This document shows, piece after piece, positions 23,342-33,918 of a stretch of 64,000 bases of DNA. Within the stretch, counting starts at the first letter, position 1, and every line of letters begins with the position of its first letter. The position numbers and the translations under genes are program-made. The notes below the pieces were generated by a model that was not told the DNA's origin, searched no databases, and was given only the letters and a program-made list of their open reading frames with translations. Source of the DNA: Cyprinodon diabolis (taxonomy: Eukaryota; Chordata; Actinopteri; Cyprinodontiformes; Cyprinodontidae); assembly GCA_030533445.1 (NCBI GenBank), contig CM060065.1, positions 22,457,974 to 22,521,973 on the forward strand, given 5' to 3'.

Positions 23342-23387
23342 AACACCAGACAAACGCTCTGTCTAATTTGTTTTATTCAAAGATTAA

Positions 23388-23500
23388 CAGAGGTGGGTAG
23401 CAACTAGTTACATTTACTCAGTAACATTTGTGAGTAAAATTTCTGGCCATTGTGAGTGACTTCCCTTTATGAAAAAAAGTTTGTTCTGAACAAATACATG
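23388..23500 (+). repeat. diverged hAT-type terminus
   Basis: cagaggtgggtagcaactag then ttacatttactcagtaacat resembles the left end of the hAT element at 30003. No matching right end found. Confidence 0.45.
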
Positions 23501-23755
23501 TGCAACGTTTTCTTTATTGTACTCAAGGTTTATTGTTTAATTTTTTTTCTTCCATATATTGAGTCTTGCGTATGCTACAGACCTCTGAAGATTAATATAT
23601 GTTTCTTTGTTTTATAGGAATATCACATGATACACATGATAAGGAAATACTGTAGGTTAAATCAGGTTCATCAGCGTTTTTCTTTTTATTCTTTAGATTT
23701 TAAAACTTTCTCAGAAATAAATAGGCAGAGACCAACCAGAAGCCTTAGATAAATT

Positions 23756-23833
<78 letters not shown>
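23756..23833. repeat. TA microsatellite, about 78 bp
   Basis: Alternating TA with one G at 23769. Confidence 0.93.
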
Positions 23834-23837
<4 letters not shown>

Positions 23838-25611
23838 GTCAGACAGAACGACAACAACGAAGTCAAGATAAAGTATTGGATGTGGTGTGGTGTGTTGTTT
23901 TTTGGAGAAAGCTACATCAGTAAATATGCTCCCTTCATGTAGTTGCTGCGAGAAGAAATGTGATCTTATCCTTCTCACATTTTCACCATCAGATATTTGC
24001 AGAAAAGTCTTTAAACTTGGTCTGATTTAATACAAATGACACATCTTTGCATTTTTTCTCATTCTCCGACATAGTCTTAATAAATGTTCAAAGAATGATT
24101 TGTCCATCTTCTGGGAAATTGGCTTTACCATGTTCTATTTGAACAGTTTATACAATCAGTTTTATCAAAACAACCAAAATGACAAGCTATTTTTCTCCAT
24201 TATACTGCCTTCAGTCTGATGTTTAATTGCTTTTTCCAATTATATTAACTTGTAAAGGAAAATTATTATTATTTTTTTTTTCCAATAGGAATAATTGTCT
24301 ATAATTAATAATTGTTCATATTTCTTTCTTCTCCTTCACCTTTTATTTTGCCCAATTAACGTGGAACAGAATATTGCTTTTTTTGCTTATGACATAGTCA
24401 GTTCTTTAATGTGGGGTCAGCATTTAGTTTAACAGCTTGCTCCCTGCAGTTCAGCCATGTTTTCCCCTCACATTTTTTTTTTTTTTATTCACGGCTGTTG
24501 GATTAACTTTCAAGGACATTTTTTTTCATGCTAATTTTATTTCCACACCACACTAATGTTGCCAACAAAAAACCTGGAAAGTAATCCTTATTGCACATAC
24601 ATAACAGGTAAATGTCAGCTACAGTATTTCACAGCATTGCCTCCAATATTTCAATCTCTAGATCTCTAAACGGATTCTTGCTTGTACTTAACACATCTCC
24701 TTCACTATTGGGTAAATCCAGGACATTTTAATATATTTTTTTCAAGTTAGTCTAAAGGTTTTTACTAGTAATTGATATTACAAACCACGTTCTTCTTTCT
24801 CTTAATTAGAAAACTGAATCACGTTTAAACATAGCATACTTTTTTCTACACCGCCATGAATTGATTTTTAATACTGCAGCCACTTCCAACCAAATAAAAA
24901 GCAGAAGACCTCAGCTCCCTGCTGGGAATTGAGCATTGCGCGATGGACCAGCAAACCGAAACTCCCTCAATTTATCAAAGTGGCCCCACAAATCAATGTG
25001 GATTTCTTTGCTGGAAGCACTGCCCACGTGGCAGATCATTCCCATTACCACATAACAATATTGGCCTGTTGGGAGGCTGCGGTAATTTTGTCTGTAGTTT
25101 AAATCCCAAGCAAACATCACAGCCCTAACTCTTAGTTAGAGAATTAACCCAAACACAGAGGAAAGGTAAAAACCATCCGTGTGGGCCTTATTGCGCAAAC
25201 AACCCACACAGACAAATCTGTACCTGCTCAGAGACAGCTAAATCAACCTCTGAACAAAACAAACAGATTTTGATCACATCGCTCTGGAGGTCAGACTGGA
25301 CTCAGGCAGCATATTGCCAAATATTATGGGGATAATCCCTGTAATCCCTAACAAGGAACATGTCCACATGAGCAGCAGGTGTCACCTTGTCTGATGTCAG
25401 AACAACCACCTCTCTGCAGAGATGACAGCAGAGAGCTTCAGTTTAAACATCATTAAGTATTTAGGTGATGTTTCTCAGTGAAGAGCTTCATATTTTAGCA
25501 TCATAATGTCCAGATTACTTCTGAAAATTTCATTGTACAATTGGGTACTAAAAATAAACAAAATGGATTACAGATATGCCTTTTGCAGTCCGGAAACTCT
25601 CACTGGATGAG
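23834..25611. other. unassigned intron sequence
   Basis: AT-rich to about 24880. 24890-25140 is more GC-balanced and repeat-free, again only a candidate for conserved non-coding DNA. Confidence 0.4.
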
Positions 25612-25620
25612 TAGAAATGG

Positions 25621-26175
25621 TAGCCTGGGTGCCATTCCGAACTTAGTCACGCCCACAAGGTTTGAGGTTGGGAAGTTCGGTCTGGCATTGCTCCATAGTA
25701 GCGCGAGTATGATCGCCCTCTCTCTGGTGATCCAATCAAATTGTCAGGGCGGGCTTTATACGATGATGGACAGATGATCAACAGTAACGTAATCAACCAT
25801 GTGACCAAAGCACGCTTGGGTGACAACAACAATGGCTGCCGCCGGAGAGTTGAGGTGAGTAGATTCTGCTATTAGGTCTGTTCTAGAAGATATCGACAGC
25901 AAATTAATTTTAAAAGAGGAACAGAGAAACGCCATCAAGGCTCATCTTCTTATTCTAGGCGTGCAACTGCATGCTTTGATTTTTGTTGACAACAATTATG
26001 CGTCGTTTAACATACGTCACGCACTCCGTTGCTCTTATTGGTTGTAGGTCTATCCAATTGAGTGCAGAGGCATTTTCTTTCCTGGTTCGTTCAAAACACG
26101 CCCCATAATCACAGCTCTATGGAGCAGTATCAGACTCATATTGTGACTAGAATTGAGTCGGACTACGTCAGGCTA
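25621..26175. mobile_element. 555-bp element with 9-bp target duplication and helicase-gene start
   Basis: Starts tagcctg and ends caggcta. Exact 9-bp TAGAAATGG flanks both ends (25612-25620, 26176-26184). The arms are a long, diverged inverted repeat (shared spots tccga, tagtcac, tgctccatag). 9-bp duplications are typical of Mutator-like elements and occur in Merlin; the superfamily is not settled. The interior contains the remnant at 25832-25950. Confidence 0.75.
25832..25950 (+). pseudogene. N-terminal remnant of a transposon-borne RecQ-like helicase (tentative)
   Basis: Frame: MAAAGELR, stop (TGA at 25856), VDSAIRSVLEDIDSKLILKE then EQRNAIKAH. The pattern VLE.ID..F.LKEEQR.AL.AF precedes the Walker A of RecQ-like helicases that I recall from fish transposon-associated proteins; here the sequence jumps to the right arm before any Walker A. 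Recognition is from memory of a short motif, so the call is cautious. Confidence 0.4.
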
Positions 26176-26595
26176 TAGAAATGGCACAATACTGAATAAA
26201 ATGTGTAAATGCCCCTAAACTAAAAAGATATGCTAAAACTGGCATGAACTGTTTCTATTTTAGTTAGGTGCTTTTAAATTTGTTTGTTTAAACTACATTA
26301 GATAAAAAACATATAGTAAAATTTTAAAGTAACACCTTTAATATCTTTAGCACTTTATTTGCATGTTTAAATCAGTTGTTTTGACTTATTTCTTCTAAGC
26401 TGTCATATTTTCCCTGCTTTTGAGGAGGTACTTTGAGTAAAAAAAGTTTGTTGTAGTTTATTAGCATAAATGCAGAGAACACAACATTGGTACAGAGCAT
26501 CGAAAAGTTCCAATGACATTTAATTCAGGAAATATTATAAGTTAAGAGCTTCCATCAACATGAAGCAGAACAAAACGGTGAGAAGATTAAATGCA

Positions 26596-27060
26596 AAAAC
26601 ATTGCCATCCCATATGTTGATGGAGTCTCTGAAAAACTCAAGAAGCCTTTTCCAAACACAAAATCCCAGTACGTTTCAAACCAAACAAGACCCTTAAACA
26701 GAGGCTAGTGCATCCTAAAGATAAAACCCCCAGACCAGATATGAGCGGAGTGGTGTATGCCGTTCAATGCAGTGAGGAATGCTCTGATCTTTATACTGGA
26801 GAAACCAAACAATCTCTCCACAGATCCATGGCTCAACACAGAAGAGCTACCTCCTCTGGACAAGACTCTGCTGTGCACCTACACCTTAAGGTCAAAGGAC
26901 ATTCGTTTGAGGACCAGAATGTTCACATTGACAGAGGACAGGTGATTTGAAAGGGGTGTGAAGGAAGCCATTTATGTTAAGAGAAAAAAAACACTACCAT
27001 AAATAGAGGGGGCTGGTCTCAGGTTGCAGCTCTCAAAAACCTAAAAAGCAGCAATAGAGT
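26596..27060 (+). pseudogene. Penelope-like element, C-terminal GIY-YIG region, broken
   Basis: Pieces in several frames: NIAIPYVDGVSEKLKKPF, LVHPKDKTPRPDMSG, then the GIY-YIG nuclease core GVVYAVQCSEECSDLYTGET, AQHRRATSSGQDSAVHLHLK, and after a frameshift near 26940 FERGVKEAIYVKRKKTLP. This is the C-terminal endonuclease part of Penelope-like retroelements, which use it to nick their target. The reverse transcriptase is missing. Confidence 0.85.
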
Positions 27061-27690
27061 TGATTCCTTCCCACTACAATCTTAACCCCCATTGCCATGC
27101 AGGGGACCAAATCATCTCGCCTGGGCAGCCAGGCCAACAATGCCCCTAACGACTCCCTTTTCAGAGGCATAGTCCAGTATCGGTAAGTGCAAGCCAACAA
27201 TGACCTGAACAACTTCCCATTACTAATTGTGGACCTGTTTCTACGGTTCAGTTTGCATGTTTTCTAAGCCATAACAAGGTTTTGTTGGGCTACTAAGCCT
27301 GGAACTCAAGACATTTTGAATTGAGAAAGCTTCCTGGATGAGAAGCGTAACAAACTTCAAACTTGGAAAACAAAATTGTTGTTGTTTTTTTTTATTTTTT
27401 TTTTTTACTTTTTTTATTTTTTGGAATGACTATAACCTGGATCAGGCATCCCCAAACTCGGTCCTCGAAGCCCGCTGTCCTACAGGTTTTAGAGGTTTCC
27501 CTGCTACAGCACAGCTGATTTTAATTGAAAGCTGATTAACAGGCTTTTGGTCTACTGCAATAATTATAATCAGCTGTGCTAAAGCAGGGAAACCTCTAAA
27601 ACCTGCAGGACAGAGGTCCTTGAGGACCGACTTCGGGGATGCCTGACCTGAATGCAACAACAGTTACAAAACAGTTTCTTAATTCCTCTG
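27061..27690 (+). mobile_element. Penelope-like 3' tail, interrupted by a hAT miniature element
   Basis: cttttcagaggcatagtcca, gtttgcatgttttctaagcc, agcgtaacaaacttcaaact and the end gaatgactataacctggat recur in the same order at 33538-33800. The interruption is 27443-27645. Confidence 0.7.
27443..27645. mobile_element. 203-bp palindromic hAT-type miniature element
   Basis: Arms (caggcatccccaaactcggt...) are inverted over about 80 bp with shared gttttagaggtttccctgct. It is flanked by 8-bp acctggat/acctgaat (one mismatch). Members of this family are common in fish. Confidence 0.85.
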
Positions 27691-29994
27691 TTGCCTAACA
27701 TCATGCCTATCATTTCCTAGGAGATTACTGACACAGTAAGCCTTTGTAGATGGACCAAATATTTATCTAAATTTCAACATATAAAATGACACAGCCGATT
27801 CTTTTACATTTACTTTAAATGATGAGAATACGCCAACCCTGCAAAGACCACTGTAAATACAGAGGGTTATTCTTTTTCTTTTATCTCTTTGGAGCAGGAG
27901 CATTAGTTAGACTAACAACTGTATTGTGTTACAATCAGGCAATGGAGGATATGTGAGCTGAATGTAAACAGTTTAGATTAGATGAGGGTGAAGAGAAGGT
28001 TTGGGTGGGAGAGAAGGCTGAAATACCATTTATCCACCACACAATTGAATCTTTCTGCTAGCTCATACCATAAAGCAAGACTGGCCATTTGCCGAAATTA
28101 TAAACAATAAAACTGAGGTACAAGCTAGCTTTGTCATCATGGCTACATAATCACATCCGTTTGTGTTTTTTGCTCTGGCTCCTTCTGACAGTGTGACTTT
28201 TTGATCAAATTCTCCCTCATCACAGTTTGAAAGGACCTCTGCCTGTCCATGATTGAAGCCCAGAGCCCTTCTGTTGTCTCAGGAGTGCAGATGTTCAAAG
28301 AAACCAGGGGCTTTACCCTCACACCAGAATATAAGCTCTGCTTTCATGTGTTCAGATAGATCACTTACACAAACAAGTCACTCAGGCTGGATGGCACTAA
28401 AATAAAATATACATCAGAAATTTATCAAACATATCAAACGTTTGTTTTAGTTTGTCCAGAGTTTAACAAAATATAAGCTGTAATTTATTAATTGGTTTGT
28501 TTTATGGATGGTAAAAGTATTCAAAATGTGTTAAAGATTATCCAGAAGTTAAGAAAGAAAATCTACATTTCTTGTTTCTGGAAAAAAATTAAGCTTCAGT
28601 AAAATGGTCAGGTAGTTGAGTGAATATGAGCAAAAACCTAATGTCCACAGAAAGACTTAAAGAATTCAGCAACAGTTAAACTAATTTAATACCACTTTTA
28701 AAATGAGAAAAACTCATTTAAAGCAAGATATAAGTAGTGAGAGATGGTACAAGACCTTAGTAGTATGAATAATCATCAGTAGGAAGTACAAGAGTTGGAC
28801 GGTGTTTCATCACCAGCAAATTATCTCTGTTTTTATCAGGTTGCTGGGGGAAACCAAACATGGTGAAAAAGATGGAGAAGGTATAAAGGGGGACTGAAAA
28901 ACTTTGAGTCATAGAAAAGATGGTGCATAAAAAAAATGCTTCACACTTATTATCCTGTCTAAACAAACCACCTTCAGGACCCTGAAAAAGGCTTTGAGCT
29001 GGTCGTGCTTGTGCTGCTCCCACACACTCATTCACACCCCCTCCCATTCACACACACATACTGAAACAATGATAAACTGGACCTATCAAAACAGACTTTT
29101 GTCTCATCTGCTGAGAGCTAATGAGAGGAATTCAGAAGCATGAGATGCGGTCAGACTCATTACTCCAATGAGCCGCAGCTGTGACTCCCTTCCACCAAAA
29201 ATCTCTCCCTTTCTCTCTGTCTTTCCTCTGCTAATAACAATCGCTCTCCTCTCAGCTCCTTGTTGTGCTGTTTCTTTCATATTTTCTGCTCACCCTCCTG
29301 CAGCCTCTCTCTCATTTTGCCTGTGACGAGCCTCCTGTCACTCTGGTCGTGTGCAACAAGCTCCCTCTCCTTCTTTTACGAGTGTCTTCTCTAAACCTAA
29401 TCTTATTTATGCTGACGAAAGAGGATAAATCAACATGTACACATCCCTCTTCCATTCCCATACCACATACAATAACTAAAAAATAGCTATAGTAAACATT
29501 AAAGATGTATTCGGACATAAAAAATACCGCTTCTGGTCTCGTAGGTATTTATTCTAGTATCAGATGGAATCATACTGGCGTAGAAGTTGTAGTTTTTTTC
29601 AATGAATCTTTTTTGGAATTGCAGAATAGGAATCAAGGAAGGACTGCATAGAGGGCCATGTGGTTTAACAGTAGAGCAGGCCACCCATGATACTGCTTAT
29701 TTTCTAGTCCACCTGTCTAGGGTTTGTGCTTATTGCATGTCCTCTACCTGATTACGGCCAATGAAAGCCACTAGGACCACCTAATATTTAACAATGAACT
29801 GCATTAATCTTATTGCCACAATTTTTTGTAATATTAGAATATTATCTTACATTAATTTAACCTACCACTGAGGGAGTTTCCACCGCTCTTACTGTAAGCA
29901 AGGTGATGCTGCTGCTTTATTTACATTAAACTGTTTTACATTTTTTTTTATACATATAATCGCACACTATACTGATCACCACTGCAATATGTAC
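27691..29994. other. unassigned intron sequence
   Basis: No exon or repeat recognised. Pyrimidine-rich around 29170-29310. Confidence 0.5.
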
Positions 29995-30002
29995 ATTATC
30001 AT

Positions 30003-30625
30003 CAGAGATGGCAAAAGTACTCACTTTCCGTACTTGAGTAAAAGTACAGATACATGTGTTAAAAAATACTCTGGTAAAAGTGGAAGTACTGATTAAACTT
30101 CTTTACTCAAGTAAAAGTAACAAAGTACAGGCTTGTAAATTTACTTAAAGTATAAAAGTAAAAGTAGAAACCACTTTTTTCATGCCGTTGCCTACATTTT
30201 AAATGGATGTCTGCCAATAGGACTAGATCTCCATTGTGTTCATTTTCAATCATCTCGTCGTCCATACTACTATGCTAACGCCACCAAGCTGCAATGATTT
30301 GCTGCGAATGAATACCGCAGAATCTGTCGATTCATCTTGTAGTGGTGCGTCAAATGCAACGTAGATTCCCATCCAATTAGATTGAATTTGGTATTGATGA
30401 CGTGAAAAATAATAACGGTAACTCCATTGAAATTATTCAAAACTTAAGTAACGAGCCAATTTTTTTAAATGTAAGGAGTAGAAAGTACAGATATTTGTGT
30501 AAAAATGTAAGGAGTAGAAGTAGAAAGTCACCATAAAAATAAGTAGTAAAGTAAAGTAAAAATATCAGAAAAATCTACTTGAGTACAGTAACGAAGTATT
30601 TGTACTTCGTTACTTCCCATCTCTG
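30003..30625. mobile_element. nonautonomous hAT-type element, 623 bp
   Basis: Ends cagagatgg and ccatctctg with long subterminal inverted similarity (acttgagtaaaagtacagat / ctacttgagtacagtaacga). Flanked by exact 8-bp ATTATCAT (29995-30002, 30626-30633). No transposase. Confidence 0.92.
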
Positions 30626-32329
30626 ATTATCATGAAATCAATCAAAAGTGCAACTGATTTTGAAATTTTTCTAACAAATATGTCAAAAAATAATTCTCCA
30701 AATATAGTGTACGATATTTAGTTCAATAATAACCTAATTCAAATCAATTTACTGATTTTCTGAAGATTTTAAGATCAGGAATCACACCCAGTAATCTTTT
30801 CCAGAATGAGCAGCATAAACATTTCTTGGGTTAAATGCAGACCTCTATGGGACTGGCCCTTGATCGACCTTTTACCACTTGATGGAATTTCTCTAAGGTT
30901 CAAAGTAGTATCAGAGGTCAAATTTGACCTACTCATAATACACCTCTAACTCAGTAAGGTTCAAGGGTTTGGTGCTCTGAAGGAATAACAGCTTTGTTAA
31001 CAGTTGTCTATAAGAATCAGACGGTTAAAAACTAGGGAAAATACTAATTTATGTTGTGGTATATAAGAATGCTGCAAAGGTAATGCGCCTTAACCTACTT
31101 TAGTTCAGCAATGGCCGTTTTTATTGAATAAAAACATGTTGCATAGCCTCATTGCTTCAGTTAATGTCATTATAGAAGTGTCTCAAAGCAGGGCTGCTGT
31201 TTCAGAGAACCATAATGGAAATAGGTGTCATTTCTCTAAGTTTACTAGGGCTTTTTCTTTGTGTTTAGAAGTCAGATTTTATTGATTGGAAAGATAGAAA
31301 AAACAGAATGTTCTTTGCAGTTAAACTCACCAAATTCAGCATGCAAAATGGCTGCATGCATATACTGTAGATTCTAGTAAAAGTTGCTGTAATAGAAGAT
31401 TCATCATCTCTTCTGACAGTTTGCTTCAAATTCCTATGCCAGGAATTTACCGTTCTCTGACTTGAAATGACTTTGATCTAACCTCATTTCAAGCTCTGAT
31501 TTATCTGATGGTTACTTGCATGGTTATTGCATGAAATGTTCATATATTATTTCTTTTTTTCTTTTTTTTAAGATTATATGGAGCAGTTTTTAAACCAATT
31601 CAACCTCTGAAAATCTAGATCTGAAAATGTGACATTTTCATTGTTTCTACCAAAAAAAAAAAAATTATAAAAATGATAAGCATTATTATTAACCAATGAC
31701 CAATTGTTTCAGTTGTAAATTATACCCAGACTTGGTATTCATACTATGAGGGTTTTCTGGCTTCAGTAATTACTTACGAAGCACAGTTGGACTTTACAGA
31801 AAAGAAAGCTCATAGGAAGCATATTTTTAAGATTTCACACTGACGTGCTGGGATATTGATAGACTTTGAGCAGAAGAAGGAGTCAGTTATTAAACTACAA
31901 ATGCTTTGATCCTATAGGTAAAAGAGCACATATTGCCTCTCTTTACAAATAAAACTATGAGACACATGGGCAATAAAATATTGTAACTGAAATTCTCAAA
32001 AAGATATTTTTTTAATGCACTGTTTTAGCCTAAAATAGAGCTTAAGCCTTTAGAGTTTTCAGAAAGGAAAACCCTCACCATCCCTTGTCAAAAAGCTGAA
32101 AAATTCAATCTCAGAGGGGCTTACACTCCAACAGCCACAGCTTCTACAGAGACATAACCACCAGGGACCGAAACGGTTAGGAAGTCAGATCAAAAAGAGG
32201 AATATCATGAGAGCGTAGCAGAGGGATGAGGCATGCAAAACGAGCTGAGACCATGCCAAGAGAAACACTCTGAGCACCAGAGAAGGAGGAAGCTGAAATA
32301 TCAACCTGAGAGAGGAGCTGCTGGCCCAT

Positions 32330-32340
32330 GGGGGGGGGGG
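32330..32340. repeat. G homopolymer, 11 bp
   Basis: Uninterrupted G run followed by ccc; prone to assembly or sequencing error. Confidence 0.9.
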
Positions 32341-32969
32341 CCCGATTTGAGCTGAGCAAACACCTACATACCAGCTACTCCCTGCAGCACAGGATAGAAA
32401 TATGCACACATTGGCTTTCCCTTTTACCACAGATTTAATTGGCTCCTCTTTTTGTTTCAGCACCAATTAGACAAAAAAACTCAAAGCAACAAAAACGAGG
32501 ACTATACCAACTTGTGAGAAGAAAAAAAAAAACACCAACTAACAATACACCTTCCCTTAGGACTGTTTGAGATAAATTACCATTTAGTGTGAATCATAGT
32601 GAAATACAGTCAGATAAAAATGATCTGGGATGTTTCAGAATCAAAAAAGTATTTTTTGCAACCTTGCACTCAAATAAATTGCACACTCAAGATCTACATA
32701 TTAAAGAATCATGAGAAAATTTTTTTTATTTCTGTTTAAGCTCTAGCTCACCCTCGACATCCAAGGAAGGCTTTATAGGTTGGTCTAGGTTTAGCTTGCT
32801 CCGCTGTTACGGATGAAACAGCAGAAGGGACCTCGAGGAAAAGCATCAGGCTATTAACATGAAGAATTGCTTTAAGATGATGCTGCTGGACTCCGCTGGG
32901 AGACCGAGGTGACTACATTATGCACTAGATGACAAATCTGATCAGTGCCAGATGCTGAATGATGTGTTT

Positions 32970-33035
32970 CTCTGTGTATGTGTGTGTGGGAGGTGGGGGT
33001 GTGTTGGTGTGTGTGTGTATGTGTGGGTGTGTTGT
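32970..33035. repeat. imperfect TG microsatellite
   Basis: tgtgtatgtgtgtgtggg and related TG-rich sequence for about 65 bp. Confidence 0.85.
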
Positions 33036-33260
33036 CTACTGAATGGAAAAGCTCACTCTGATCTGATAACCTTTTTTAAACCATTACCTGCTGTTACAGG
33101 TTTGACCTGTGAACTTCAGAATGTATCCTAAAGGTCCCTATATTCAAACCCCTTGTTAAACCACTGATCATTTCCCAAAACAATACAAGTACTAAGGTAA
33201 GTAGAGCCTATAAATGATATATAAAGATAGTATTTAGCTAAATCAAATTTATATTAACTG

Positions 33261-33918
33261 GTGCTGAAACAATAAATCAGATTGATCGTGTTAAATCGAT
33301 TATTGAAATAATTCTCAACTAAGTTAGTAATTGATTACTTATTATTTGGAGTATAGAGACTCTAAAACATGCCTTTGGCTGAAAAAACGACCCACTTAGA
33401 GCAGTAATTATACCAGAATTATGAAAAATATATATGAATATTTTACATTTAAAATAAAAAAAAATGTTTTTGTCCATCACCATCATCAAGAACTGCTCAT
33501 TTGGAAATTTTTTAGTTTCAACTGACTTAAAGTCTATAAGGAACTCCCCCGAACAATCTCCCTTTCAGAGACATAGACAGGTTTCGGGTATAGCATGCTA
33601 ACAAAGAACCCAAAGGACCACCCATTCCTAAGGGGCTGACGCATTATTTGCATGTTTTTTAAGACAAAACAAGGATTTGTTTTTGGTCCACGCTGTAAAG
33701 CCTCAAATTTGGATGGGAAGTGAAACGTCTTCAAACTTGGACCAAATTGCAGTTCATTGTTTTTTAACTATTTCGGAATGACTATGACCTGGATGAATGA
33801 GTATCTTCACCTGTATATTCTAAAGGCAAACTTTTTTCTATTTCATTATCCATCAAGTAACCAAAGAAATAATCCAAAGATTAATCAATTAGCAATACAA
33901 TCATTAGTTGCATCCCTG
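33261..33918. mobile_element. hAT-like element carrying a Penelope-tail insertion
   Basis: Left part (gctgaaacaataaatcagat, then gattattgaaataattctc) and right end (gattaatcaattagcaatac, ttagttgcatccctg) look like the two ends of a teleost hAT family with a 'cagggatgcaactaat' terminus. Positions 33538-33800 between them are Penelope tail. Target duplication not found. Confidence 0.5.
33538..33800 (+). mobile_element. Penelope-like 3' tail, second copy
   Basis: cctttcagagacatagacag, atttgcatgttttttaagac, gaaacgtcttcaaacttgga and cggaatgactatgacctgga match 27166-27442 in order and strand. Confidence 0.7.

Larger units (their letters stand above)
30634..33260. other. unassigned intron sequence
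   Basis: Only the G run (32330) and TG tract (32970) stand out. Confidence 0.5.

Noticed and set aside
23745..23978. Open frame with long alternating Tyr-Ile run
   Set aside because: It is a translated TA microsatellite. Same for readings over 20160-20184, 53213-53245 and 53702-53749.
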